From Sorghum bicolor (lineage: Eukaryota > Streptophyta > Magnoliopsida > Poales > Poaceae), in assembly GCF_000003195.3 (NCBI RefSeq), contig NC_012872.2, forward strand, positions 58,199,695 through 58,263,694: 64,000 bases of DNA, written 5' to 3'. Below, piece by piece: positions 45,870 to 56,787 of the stretch. Each line of letters begins with the position of its first letter. Position 1 is the first letter of the stretch. A program made the translations under genes and the position numbers. Below the pieces are notes generated by a model. The model made no database searches. It was not told the DNA's origin and saw only the letters and a program-made list of their open reading frames with translations.

Positions 45870-46376
45870 ACAGCGAAGAAAGGGCAGGGGTAAGGCTACC
45901 TCTTCAATCTTTTGGTGAAGCCACCCTACTAGATCAGTAGCAACCAAACACCCATAAGTGAGCTACACTGGGCTAGCCAAGGAGAATTACATCAAACCAA
46001 ACAATTCAATCTTGAAAACAGGCCAGGGTCAGCCTAACAACCAAACACCCTATATAGGCTACCTGAGGCTATGTTTGAGCTGGCCTGGCTAGTTTGGGCT
46101 ATACAGGCTAACTGGGGCAACAAACCAAACACACCCATATGGTTCAGTACATGGGCCAAGCCCAAATGGAAAATACTTGCAGGCCTATAATCAACTCACT
46201 GTAGCAAAACCGTCTTTGAAACCGCTCCAGAGAGGTAAAATGCACGGTTTCAAAAGTTAAGGGAGGTGGTTTGCCTGGTTTTGGAGTTGATAGAGGAAAA
46301 GGGGACTTTCATAAAAATTGAGGGGGGAAAAGTAGACTTTTTCCTTGTTGTAGGCTCAGCCGCCCAGGTCATGACA

Positions 46377-47815
46377 TTCCCCTCTCCTTAACTAATAGCT
46401 TGTCCTCAAGCTGTTAACCTTTTCTGAGGCACAATTACTGTAGATGAAATTGTTAAACACACTTGAATATCCTGTAACTTGTCGACCACAATCCTCGTGG
46501 ATCTTCCACTGCCTGAGGATAAAACTGAAGTAGCCAAAGTGGCAAAGTATCAGCTTCAGTAGAACATTAACAGAGATGTTTTTGTTGGAACTGCTGCCTG
46601 ATATAATTGCATGTAGCTTGTGGCCATTGGTTCTGGTCATGTATGGAGAAAGCAAAGTACAGTCGTCAAGTCTCAGCCCAGCACTCCAGGCACGCCAAAC
46701 TAATAAGGCTAGTGAAATCAGAATGGCCATGCCAAACCGAGCAGCTCCAGTTGGTGATGGCCATAAAGATAGAAGATGCTGAAAGATCGCATTCACTCCT
46801 GGATCTTTTAATACTGGCCTTTCAAACTGATGGGGATGGCCATAAAACTGAAGGATCGCATTCACTCTTTTTGTGATTTGTGTAACTCCACACTTGTGCA
46901 GCATCTTCTAAATCATTGTACTGACTATTTTTTTCCCTTCCAAACTGTAATTTTTGTAATTGTCAGGTTGCAAATGGCCTGCTGCTGTCCTATCAGAGCT
47001 CTTACTCGTGAGTTTCCCTTGTAAGCCTTGTTAGCAACATACTGCGACTTCCTCGTAGGCATAACACTTAATGTGAGTCTAGCAATAATTCCACCATATA
47101 TGAGATTCCTCCCCTTTGGTGTCCAGAAACAAAGAAAAATCTGAAGCCCAAAAATGACAATGTGTTTTCTGTTGCAGCTCGTCAGGTTATAGACCATATG
47201 AAACTAAGCATGGGCACATCTGCATAACTGACAATGTTACAGACAGGTTACAGACAATGTGTTTTCTCAACTGCACATCTGAATGGGCACAACTAAAGGG
47301 CTGCCATAATCTAAAGCATAACTGATCGATGTAACTGAGCAAAGAGTTACTATCCTTCAAAGGGGGTGACCATCATTGCCTGAGCTGCACAACATCCACT
47401 GAATGACAGACATAAAATACCACAGGGACTTCATAAGAGGTGTCCATAATATCTCTGATTTTTTGTCAGGTGGTCTCCCAAGTACCATATGGGCCTCAGG
47501 AACATTGGTAGCCATCTCAAAAAGAGAAACACTAGTCGACTGAGGATGGACTGCTGTCAAGCACATGGTGAGTAAGTCGTTGGTACCATCATCTTTAGCG
47601 CTTGATGCAGCCTTGGTGAGTCAGCTGAGATCGACGAGATGCCCGTTGCCACATCCTTGGCAAACAATAGTGTAGAAGCCAGCGCGGATGTTGCCGATGT
47701 GGTCATGGTAACGCGAGGTCATCCCCTGCACTTGGAGAATGTGGTGCCTGCAAATCTCTCGAGGTGGGAACATCCCAAGCAGCAAGAGATGCCGGGGATG
47801 TGTTCTTGGCCGGCC
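46377..47815 (-). other. Degenerate retroelement interior
   Basis: Next to the LTR start the minus strand keeps a short polyprotein-like end (QLEDKLLVKERGMS). Farther up, frames are broken and no reverse transcriptase, integrase or protease motif is visible, so this is a deleted or non-autonomous element. Confidence 0.45.
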
Positions 47816-48344
47816 TCACCATGCTGCTGCCAGTGGGCGAGTCAATGCCGGTGGTGGAGGCATACTTGTGGGTGGGGAAGTTACCAGTTCTTTCTCTTTT
47901 GTTGGACTGGCCGTAGTGATGGCGTATCGCATCATGTTTTCAGGTTGCTCAACAGCTAGCGTGCTGACAACATTGGGTGAGGAAGGTGCTATTGAAACTG
48001 TAGGTGGCGGCACATGAGTGATGTTCATCATACAACAACCATCCCAGATGCAGCAGCCATGGAGAGCTTCGCAAGCTTGCACAGCATCATTGTAAGATTG
48101 GAACGAGATCAGACCTTCTGCTCGATTTGTTGCCAAGAACAATTGCACCTTCTTCGCGCCATAAAGGGTTAAACAGCTGACGCATCACTTCCATGGACAC
48201 AGGGTACCAACACATGTTGCTCACAATGGCATGAAGGACACTTGCTGCCGGCGCCTCCTGGTTGCAGGGCATTCCATCAAACACCTTCTGGGCACTACCG
48301 AAGGAAGTTGTTGGTACACTTGAACTGTCGATGACAACGGCCAT
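47816..48344 (-). pseudogene. RRM (polypyrimidine-tract-binding-like) fragment with a frameshift
   Basis: The minus strand encodes VLHAIVSNMCWYPVSMEVMR then QLFNPL in one frame. From about 48165 it continues in another frame as GAKKVQLFLATNRAEGLISF, then QSYNDAVQACEALHGCCIWD and MMNITHVPPP. Together these match an RNA-recognition motif of the type seen in polypyrimidine-tract-binding proteins (beta-1 VSNM, RNP1-like GLISFQ, DAVQAC helix). One extra or missing base separates the halves, so it is inactive. It lies in retroelement debris rather than in a host gene with introns. Confidence 0.6.
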
Positions 48345-48410
48345 AAGCTGGTAGCCAGGGACACAGGGGACGTGTCGTCGGGAATGCCACTGGTTCAGTA
48401 CATGGGCGAA

Positions 48411-48646
48411 GGCCTTGTTTCACCTAAAAACCAAAAAGTTTTCAAGATTTCCCGTCACATCGAATCTTGTGGAACATGCATGAAACATTAAATATAGACG
48501 AAAACAAAAACTAATTACATAGTTTAGCTGTAAATCACAAGACGAATCTTTTGATCCTAGTTAGTCCATAATTGTATAATATTTATCACAAACAAACGAA
48601 AATGCTACAGTACCGAAAACTTTTCACTTTTCGGAACTAAACGCCC
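48411..48646. mobile_element. Tourist-like MITE upstream of the AG peptide gene
   Basis: The left end is GGCCTTGTTT and the right end TCGGAACTAAACGCCC, with the standard interior (CCCGTCACATCGAATC, GAAACATTAAATATAGACG). The right end lies 175 bp upstream of the TATA box of the AG peptide gene. Flanking words (GGTTCAGTACATGGGC, then AAGCCC and AATGGAAAA) also occur at 46140-46175 next to the split LTR. Confidence 0.75.
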
Positions 48647-48820
48647 AAGCCCGAATGGAAAAGGCTCGCAGGTCCATCTGACCTTAACCGCTCTGAATCC
48701 GAGCGTGCGAGTGCCAGTGCGAGGAACGAGCGAGGCCGTTCGTCCGGCCCTTGTTGATGATCCCTGCATGCTTGCGTTCCGTTTGGTTTTCAGTTTCCAC
48801 CACGAAATAACAAGGCTGTG

Positions 48821-48827
48821 TATAAAT
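48821..48827 (+). promoter_or_regulatory. TATA box of the arabinogalactan peptide gene
   Basis: TATAAAT in the context GCTGTGTATAAATCC, about 200 bp upstream of the ATG at 49022. The GC-rich leader in between suits a monocot 5' UTR. Confidence 0.6.
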
Positions 48828-49021
48828 CCTTCCGGTGCTCTCCCTCCTGCATCGCCGGAGCCAAACGCCAAACGCCACCGCGCGCGCGCTCTCCTTCTCG
48901 TCCTGATCCCCCTCAGATCGAGCGAGAGGGAGGGGGCACCCACCGGGAGGAGCCCGTCGTTTTGATCGGTGTCACGGCCCCCCACGTTCCCGCGAGGAGG
49001 AGATCGAGCAACCCCAAGGAA

Positions 49022-49493
49022 ATGGCGCCGATCTCCAGATCCACGGCGGTTGTCCTTGTGATGATGGCTGTCGTCGTCGCCGTGCTCGCCGCCGCGGCTA
49101 ACGCCCAGGCCCCCGCCCCAGCACCCGCTACCAGTGACGGTCAACTCTCTGATCCCCTTTTTCATCGTTGTTGGTGTTTTTTTTTCCCTACTCTTGTTGC
49201 GTGTTTTCTTTTCTTTTCTTTTCTTTTCTTTTCTTTTTGGGGGGAGGAATAGCCGATGCAGGCAATTTGTTGTGGAAGGGATGCACTATGCAGCTACGTT
49301 GTTTGCGTCGAAGAACACAGCCTGACAGTTCATGATTTGTTTTTCTTCATGATGATTTGGTCTCTTGTTGACGTTTTTTTTGGCAGGAACAAGTGTAGAC
49401 CAGGGAATCGCCTACGTCCTGATGCTGGTGGCGCTTGTCCTCACCTACCTCATCCACCCATTGGACGCCTCCTCCGCCTACAAGCTCTTTTAA
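49022..49493 (+). CDS. Arabinogalactan peptide (AG peptide), GPI-anchored
   Basis: Exons 49022-49139 and 49387-49493 join in phase 1 (split Gly codon) to 74 aa. Residues 1-28 are a signal peptide (STAVVLVMMAVVVAVLAAAA). The mature core is QAPAPAPATSDG, whose alternating Ala-Pro would be hydroxylated and arabinogalactosylated in the Golgi. The C-terminal half (SVDQGIAYVLMLVALVLTYL then IHPLDASSAYKLF) is the conserved GPI-attachment signal of the AGP16/20-type peptides. The product would be a cell-surface proteoglycan peptide about a dozen residues long after processing. Length and intron position fit the family. The TATA box and a clear GC-rich leader support the start. Confidence 0.92.
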
Positions 49494-50162
49494 AAAAAAT
49501 CATCCGCTTTGTAATTTGGCGCTAATTGAGGGTGTCATTAACGGTGTTTGATTAATCGATCGATCCAGTTTGCACCACAACCAGAAAAGAAAAAAAAAAA
49601 CTATGCACACATCTTATCCTTGCTACTTCTAGGACATTTTCGCCCTGTCTTTCAGTCGGGGAGAGGTCTGAAGGAGCCGAAATTATTGCAAATGACTCAT
49701 TAGGGGGGGACTGATTTTTCTCGTTCATCTGCATGATACAGCAATGGTGTGCAATACTAGTGGTGCTTTCAGTAATTCAATTATCTGATCCGATCTCCAC
49801 CGGCATATCTTCAAGAGTAGAAAATTCAAACAAATCATCGGGGTAATAATGCATATATCACATAAAACTTTTGAAATTTCCCTGGTTACATGATGCTGAA
49901 AACATTGTCCAATATATCCCTTTTTGGAGCATTTAAATTTGTAAATATAAATCAGAATAAGCATGATATTATAACATTCTCAACTTTTACCTGTAGTTTT
50001 TGATGAGTGGCCTATAATTTTTGTGCTCTTTAGTACTTTACTTGAGTGTGTCCTATAACTTTCTGGTAAAACTTAGCATATTGAGAGTTTTATGAAATTG
50101 CCAACAACATAATTCTCTACAAATTTATTATTATCCGTGGTTATGGGTATTTAGTTAACCAA
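49494..50162. other. 3' flank and intergenic, no gene recognised
   Basis: The 3' UTR of the AG peptide gene probably occupies the first 200 bp. No further gene is seen. Confidence 0.45.
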
Positions 50163-50481
50163 ACTACATAGGGTTTGTTTGGTTCACCTAAAGAAAATAT
50201 GAGAATGAGATGAAGAATGATAATAAAATCCAAACAGGTGGATTATAGGGAAGATTCTTATAAAACAACCACAAGATTATAAGAATATAGTTATCCACCT
50301 CCACCATACTATTTGGAGATAATGGGAAGAAACATCTTCGCCTACTTATAATATCTTGTTATAATCTAGGGATCCAAACATACATCTTTTTTTTCTTATC
50401 CATGATCCTCCAAAGTTTATAGACTCAATGTTTGGATTCACATTCTCATAATCTTTAATTAGGATATCCAACCAGGCCCTA
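50163..50481. mobile_element. Tourist-like MITE, GGGTTTGTTTGGTT family
   Basis: The left end GGGTTTGTTTGGTTCACC and right end GATATCCAACCAGGCCC are imperfect inverted repeats. Interior inverted words (GAGAATGAGATGAAGAATG and CACATTCTCATAATC; CCAAACAG and TTTGGATTC) support a hairpin-forming element. Flanks contain TA on both sides. Confidence 0.6.
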
Positions 50482-52543
50482 TAATTTGCGAGAAAACCAT
50501 GGCTAGATGGTTGTTAATCAGTCTTGTGTACTGTGAAGATGATTGGTCTGCTTAGGTAGATTTTTTTTATAAAATAATTTGTAGTCTATCTCTATATATA
50601 TCTCGAACTATCTCTATTTCTATCTCTATCTCTCTACTTATAAGTGGTTTTGAGTTGTTCTATATGGAACTGTCATAAGTTTGACCAAGTTAATATAGAA
50701 GAAAATATATTATTTACAACATCAAATTAGCACCATCATATACATTATGAAATAAGTTTTATCATTTATCTCTTTGTCATAGATGTTAATGATCTTCTCT
50801 ATAGACTTAGTCTATGGTAGCTTGACTTAGGACAACCTTAGATCCTTATATTTAGGATGGAGGGAGTAGATGTAGTACTCATCATGACCTAAATGCATAG
50901 TACTAGAGATCATGGGTTGGAATGTGGCGATCAAGGTTTATTCCATGTTTTAAAGCTTGAGGAGTCATCCTTGCTCTTATTATTCTCGTTTCTTCTTTTT
51001 CTTCCACTATTTGGGATGAGAGCAATCATAAAAGAGATGATTGTAGTCACTACAATTTTTTACACGAATTGTAGTCACTACAATTATAGCATCTTCTATT
51101 GTCCTCCCCACCCGTGTATTGCTTGAAATTGTTCTTTTTAGGGTGGTTTGATATAGTTTCAAAGTTACCAATTAGCACCTTTTCTAGGATGCTTTTGGTA
51201 AAGTTTTAAAGTTAATAACTATCACAAGATTTAGCTATAACTTGGAGAACTTACTTCCAAGCATTTCAAGGCTAGCAATGCACATGATAAATCAATACAA
51301 TTTCATGTCCCAAAAAACTAATATTCCTACAGAATCATAACTAGCACCAATGGGGATACCTATATATTTGCATCTACCAACAGTGATGCACTAATTTTCC
51401 TACCATATCATAACACCTGGCACATATACTCTGCTATTCGTGCCATGACCGAAACAACTATATATGCCTATCTATAGTAATGCTTGTTCTGATAGCATGG
51501 ATAATGGTTACGAGTCAGCATGTATAAGGTGTTATGTAGTGATGTTCCCTAAGAGAAATAGTTCTTTGAGAAGAAGGACGCCTACAGCTGCCCAAATCCA
51601 CAATAGTGATAGGACAAGAACAGTGAGGCAAGGTAGTGCTAACATTATCAAACAAGGTAGTGGTGGATAGCCAATGAGTAAGATCATGATGGAGGCAACA
51701 ATAAGAATGATAGGACGCAACTATGAGGAGGTTGTTCTTGGTAGGATGTGACCAATTAATCTTGAAGCATTGGGCTAGTGGGTAGTGTCATGGCGCTTTG
51801 ACAAAACCCTATCCCGCCATGACAAGGGTACTGGACTAGTGGCTGATCCCGACAACAATGGGCCAACATTGTAAGGAAGAAGAATAGGAGAAGGTAGTCG
51901 GAGGTTAAAGAAAAACATGAATAATAGGATGGTAACGAGAGATTGTGTGATCGGACGAAACACGAGGTGGTTTGGCTGGACAAACCCAATAAGGCACATG
52001 CCACATAGCCATGAACCTATAAAACTAGACTGGGGTGCAGATGGGGCAGAGGCAAATCAAAGGTGTGGGTGGGGACTCTATTGGAAGAAAAGGAGGAGGA
52101 GAGAAGAAAAGGAGAGGAGATGGAGGAAGGAGAAGAGGTAGAGAGCTTCCCTATATATCAGCTTTGCATCCGTCAATGAAGGAGAGAGACAGAAGGGTGG
52201 GGACAAATTAAAACAAAATGATGATACAACCATATGATCTTTGTTTTTTTAAAAACAAATACATAGAACAAAAGATACAAAATTGTGGCATGTCAATAAT
52301 GACATAAATTATAATTTAAGTATTATTACAGAGAACACCTCCTTACAATTGTATGAAACACTCTCATAAATACTCAAACTTTATGGAACACTCTCAAGCT
52401 AGGCTAGAACTAGAAGCTGGCAACATATAAGTAGTTGCCCTTATTCGTGTCCCTTAATTTCCACACTGTTCAAACCGGCAACAATAGTATTACGTACGGT
52501 ACGTACTACTGTAATTTTGGTGTGTGCTTACTGGAGGCATCGA
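50482..52543. other. Intergenic, no gene recognised
   Basis: Contains one Stowaway-like right end (GGATGGAGGGAGTA at 50857-50870) without a matching left end. Frames at 51464-52141 show no domain. 52160-52543 is the 3' flank of the phosphate transporter gene. Confidence 0.4.
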
Positions 52544-54294
52544 TCACGCTTGCATGGAGCTCTGCCACTCAGTACTGGAAACAGGTATCTTGTCATCCTT
52601 GCTCACGTCCGCAGCGCCCATGGCCGCGCCGGCGGGAACACCGGGACCGTTTCCGGCGTTGCCGTCCTCCCCGGAGATCTCCTCGAGCGACCGCCCCATG
52701 GTCTCCGGGACGAGGAAGGTGAAGAAGAAGCCGAGCATGTTGGTGACGGCGAGGATGATGAGCGCCTTCTTGATGGACGCGATGTCGCCCTTGAGCGTGA
52801 GGCTCTGCACCCCGAAGGCCGCGACGATGGCGCCGGCCTTGCCTGACGCGGCGCTGATGGCGTGGCAGGTGGAGCGCACGCGTGTCGGGAACAGCTCGGC
52901 CGGCAGCACGAAGGTGGTGCTGTTGGGCCCGAAGTTGGCGAAGAAGAAGGTGAGCGCGTAGAAGAGGGCGAAGAGCGTGGTGTATTTGTTCTTGAGATCA
53001 TCGTACATGATGCCCATCAATAGCATGAACACGGACATCATGAAGAAACCGATGAGCTGGATCAGGTACCTGCGTGCATTTTTAATTTGCATCAAGTCGT
53101 TCCATTGACATTGATGTGTAGCCGGCGGCGTGGCGACCTTAGTTACTTAAGTTACCTGCCCATTTTGTCGATGAGGGCGACGGTGACCCAGTAGCCGGGG
53201 AAGGTGCCGAGGAGTGCGACGAGGAACATGGCCTTTGAAATCTCGAACACCTCCTTGAGTGGGTTTATGTCACCGGCGGGGCTCGTCAGCTTGATCGCCG
53301 GGAAGATGTCCTTCTGGGTGAGGTTCTGGCTGTAGAAGGCTATGTCCAGAAGGAACCACGTGGTGGCCGTGCCGATGAGGTGCAGGCCGTGGCGCTGTGC
53401 GAACTCCCTCGACAGCAGCGGGTAGTCGTTGGCCGCCTTGTACCTGGCGAGCTTGTCCTGCTCCGACTGGATCTCCACGTCCATCACCTTCTGCATGTCG
53501 TTGGCCGCCTGCTTGGCGTTGCCCTCGATGAGCGCCGTGTACCTCGCCGTCTCGGGCATCTTCATCCGCCAGTAGAAGGTGGCCAGCGCCGGGAACGCGC
53601 CGAGCATGAGCACGATGCGCCACATGTAGTCCGCCGCCGGCAACTGGTCACCCAACGAGCTGTCGTGGTCCTCTGTCCACGACGGCGCCGGGTTGTAGCG
53701 CAGGAGGATCCCCGAGATGACCATGGACACGAGCCCCGCGAAGATGATGCCGACGCCCTGCATCGCGAACACGGCGGCGATGAAGGCGCCCCGCGTCTTC
53801 TTGTTGGAGTACTCGGACATGATGGTCGCGGACAGCGGGTAGTCCCCGCCGATGCCGAAGCCGAGCCAGAAGCGGAAGAAGCAGAGCGTGCCGATGACGG
53901 CGTGCCGCGTGCTGCCGAACGAGAGGCCCGAGCCGATGGCGCAGGCGGCCATGAGCACGAGCGTGATGCCGTACACGCGCTTCCGCCCCAGCTTGTCGCC
54001 GAAGTAGCCGAAGACGAGCTGGCCCATGAGCGTGCCGACGAGCGCGACGCCGGTGACCAGGTTGTTGGTGGACACGGGTAGGGTGCCAGGCTTGGGCTTG
54101 TCTAGGTACAGGTTGTCATTCGGGTAGTAGATGCGGCCGAGCAGCTTGGAGACGGTGGTGATGCAGAAGAGGTCGTAGGCGTCGGTGAAGAAGCCCATGC
54201 CGGCGATGACGATGGCCTTCATGTGGTACATCTGGGTGCGCGCCGAGTCCAGCGCGTCCAGCACCGCCAGGTTCGACCCGCCCTCCGCCGCCAT
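52544..54294 (-). CDS. PHT1: PHT1-family high-affinity phosphate/H+ symporter
   Basis: Plasma-membrane proton-coupled phosphate importer of the major facilitator superfamily. Exons 54294-53156 and 53069-52544 join in phase 2 to 554 aa, normal for the family. The PHT1 signature [13 protein letters not shown] is at residues 149-161. Expected Asp residues are present in FFTDAYDLF (38, 41), GGDYPL (151) and FLLDIAFY (317). Twelve membrane spans with a central hydrophilic loop are visible. The C-terminus has [16 protein letters not shown] and ends [10 protein letters not shown]. The N-terminus ([18 protein letters not shown], rather than the more usual TQWYHFTAI) and the C-terminus recall mycorrhiza-inducible members such as rice PT11; that assignment is from memory and tentative. 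A TATA box and four P1BS sites lie upstream. Confidence 0.95.
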
Positions 54295-54395
54295 CTCTCT
54301 CGCCGACCGACGACGGCAGGTGTGTGTGTGCCTGTGCGTGCAAAGTTGATCCGTGCGTATTGGTGCTTAATTGGCTGCTTGCTCGCTGGGGCTCT

Positions 54396-54402
54396 CTTAT
54401 AG
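54396..54402 (-). promoter_or_regulatory. TATA box of the PHT1 gene
   Basis: The minus strand reads GGCTATAAGAGAGC, about 105 bp upstream of the ATG at 54294. Confidence 0.6.
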
Positions 54403-54497
54403 CCGGCGGACGAACCGGGAGCCCATCACAATTCACAAGGTCGATGAACGAGAGGGGGGCGTCTGCAACGAGGCCAAGGACGACGTGCTGGTTGTCA

Positions 54498-54505
54498 GCA
54501 TATTC
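54498..54505 (-). promoter_or_regulatory. P1BS site (GNATATNC), proximal
   Basis: GCATATTC matches GNATATNC, the palindromic binding site of PHR-type phosphate-starvation regulators. It lies about 205 bp upstream of the PHT1 start codon. Confidence 0.65.
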
Positions 54506-54576
54506 CGCTTGGCTTGATCACTAGGTGCTCGTCGTCTCGAGGGATCGACGCGGCTGTGTGTGATGTGTCGGGCAGT

Positions 54577-54584
54577 GGATATAC
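54577..54584 (-). promoter_or_regulatory. P1BS site (GNATATNC), second
   Basis: GGATATAC matches GNATATNC, 72 bp beyond the proximal site. Confidence 0.65.
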
Positions 54585-54831
54585 ACGGAAACGGACCAGT
54601 ACGTAGTTTTGTCCCTCGAGCGATTTACCTGGTGGGCTGGAGGCTGCAGCTGCAGCTGAGCTGAGGATCGTTTGTCCATAGCGGGGACGCGCGTAGTCAA
54701 CTAGGGGGCAATGGTGTCGTTTCGCCCAGGATATTCGACACCGCTTGCCCATTGGCGATGGGCACCATAAGGTTTCCTCACAGTCGCAGACCAACTGTCC
54801 AAATCACAAGTCATTGTGGCTATATATATAT

Positions 54832-54896
54832 GGTAAAAGAATATCCAAATTACTACATTTAGCCATGCCGCCGATGACGATGGATATTCTTTTACC
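54832..54896 (-). promoter_or_regulatory. Inverted repeat carrying two further P1BS sites
   Basis: GGTAAAAGAATATCCA (54832-54847) and its exact complement TGGATATTCTTTTACC (54881-54896) form a perfect 16-bp inverted repeat with a 33-bp loop. Each arm contains a P1BS match: GAATATCC at 54839-54846 and GGATATTC at 54882-54889. The repeat is about 540-600 bp upstream of the PHT1 ATG. Confidence 0.6.
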
Positions 54897-54966
54897 GTAG
54901 TACTAGTGGTTTTTTTTGGAGCCCCAGTATAGGGAGTAGAGTAGACACTGCCAAACAACCCGAACG

Positions 54967-55158
54967 GTGAATTATTTGACAAACATTGTCCAATCATGAA
55001 GTAACTAGGCTTAAAAGATTCATCTCGCGATTTACAGATAAACTATGTAATTAGTTTTTATTTTCGTCTATATTTAGTGCTTCATACATGTGCCGCAAGA
55101 TTCGATGTGACGGAGAATCTTGGAAAGTTTTTAGATCTTGAGTGAACTAAACAAGGCC
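54967..55158. mobile_element. Tourist-like MITE, left end lost
   Basis: Starts inside the family interior (ATTTGACAAACATTGTCC) and runs to a good right end GTGAACTAAACAAGGCC. The left terminal repeat is absent. Confidence 0.8.
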
Positions 55159-56775
55159 TAGGTTTATACCCAAGAATCTCAGCCTGTCAATTTACCAATT
55201 ATGCCCGTTCAGCAAATTCTACAATTGGGCTATACCTCGTTGCATTCTCTTTCTAGACCTCGAGGGACAGCCCGGCCCATCACGTATTAAGTAGGAATTC
55301 ATGTCTCATCTCTCTGTTTCGTTTTTCTTTAAAAGGAAATTTTATCTAGTCTCTACATATAGCCTTCTTGTCTCCAAACTTTACTTCGTTTTTGTGAGTC
55401 TTTAATCTGACGAAGGCAGTGAGTATTAAACTTATTAGAAAACGGCCATGTACTCTTGGCGAAGATCTTCATTGTCTTGTCTCCAACGAACGACATGCCC
55501 GCTCATTATGGGTTTGTTGTGCTCTTTAAGAAGAATTGGCAAGTAGCATATCTAGTATGTTGCTCTCAAGATTACATAAAAATTAGGAATATTATATTTT
55601 TTTAAAAAAAAACCAATCATTTTAAACCAACCAAATAGACTAGCAGATTGCAAATTGCTTACACCCAGATTTTTTGACACAATTTTGTACGTAGTTGGTG
55701 ATTCCATTGCCTAAAAACATTTGATAAAACTTCTAGAGAATGTCAACCAAATGCAACTTGAACAATCTTCCACACAAATCTTGCAACATGACAATACAAA
55801 ATCACATGTTGGGTATTTTTTTTGTTGAAAAAAAATCATGACCTTATTTACATCTTCAATTTGGATTTTTTTTTTCTAAAAATGACACCTTTGAGTAAGA
55901 ACCAAGCAAAGATCTTAATTTTAAGGGGTAACTTCAACTTCCTAAACATTTCCTTGGAGGCCTTGCAATCTGATTACTAAATATTTGTACATGGATTGTA
56001 TATGTTGTAAACACTCTTTACCTTGTAGTATATAAGAGCAACTCTAGCCATAGCCATTTAAATCAGGGCATCTACTCTGTTAATCTTACTAGAGTAACTC
56101 CAGCCAAATAAGGGCCTCTACTCTCTAACTTTAGTGCTTCCCGTGCTTTTGAGCCCTTCAATTCTAATAGTAGCCCTAAATCAAAGTCCCTACTTTCTGT
56201 TTCTATAAATATTCAAATTCATAAATTCAAGTGCACAAATTTGAATTCAAATACATGATTATATATAAATGACAAACATCCAAATTAATCAAACTACATG
56301 GAACTATGAATGGACCTAATAAGGTGTTCGACAAGATCCCCTGGCGACCTCTCATGTACTTACCTGTCTGTCTAGTCGTCTTCATTCTTGCTATCGAATG
56401 TTCAGAAACTCCCACATCAACATCACAAAATGAATTGCGCTGTCGAGACACTCCTCTCTCAGCACCTCCTCACCATCTTGGTCCCGTGCTCTCCTACACA
56501 TTACAGCGGCAATGTCTCTACCCGTCCACGGCTCACAGCCCACCGTCGACGCGTGCAGGAGCACGGTGCACTGCCACCATGGCGCTGGCGACGCAACAGG
56601 TTATCACAAGAATCACGCGCCTCTGCGGCCATGCACCACCGTGGAGCCCACGTTCACCGAACACTTCCGACTACAAGTCTGGCCGGGAGCCCGCCGTTGG
56701 GAATTTTTTTTTATTTTTAGCCCAAAAATGAAACAATTTTCAATTTTGACACGGTTTCGAAAAATTTTTCAAAAC
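55159..56775. other. Intergenic, no gene recognised
   Basis: AT-rich. Words such as AGAGCAACTCTAGCC (56035) and AGAGTAACTCCAGCC (56091) resemble MITE ends but do not pair into a defined element. Frames at 56306-56778 lack domains. Confidence 0.4.
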
Positions 56776-56787
56776 TAGGCCGTTTGG

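Larger units (their letters stand above)
40428..46136. mobile_element. Autonomous-type PIF/Harbinger transposon with two extra genes (5.7 kb)
   Basis: The left end GGGTGTGTTTGGTT and right end AACCAAACACACCC are inverted repeats. ATA flanks both sides (40425-40427 and 46137-46139), the 3-bp duplication expected for this superfamily. Subterminal regions on both ends share GGCCAG, TAGCC and TTTGGTT words. Inside are a DDE transposase (41135-42389, +) and a Myb/SANT-like gene (42646-43647, +), the standard pair. Additional genes are a viroplasmin-domain gene (43965-44282, +) and a GRF zinc-finger gene (45727-44698, -). The GC-rich CT leader at 40680-40760 and the TATA-like AATAAAAGG at about 40640 suit a promoter for the plus-strand genes. 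Confidence 0.85.
40318..46376 (-). mobile_element. LTR of a Ty3-type retroelement, split by the Harbinger insertion
   Basis: On the minus strand an LTR-like start TGTCATGACC lies at 46376, directly after a purine-rich tract (AAGGAGAGGGGAA). It runs to 46137, is interrupted by the 5.7-kb DNA transposon, and resumes from 40427 to end GGTTCGTGACA at 40318. Rejoined, this is about 350 bp with TGTCA/TGACA inverted ends. Upstream of the purine tract the minus strand encodes QLEDKLLVKERGMS and a stop, resembling the end of grass Ty3 polyproteins. The other LTR was not found, so this is a partial element. Confidence 0.5.

Noticed and set aside
53380..54081. 233-codon plus-strand frame opposite PHT1
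   Set aside because: His/Arg/Glu-rich antisense reading of a conserved transporter exon.
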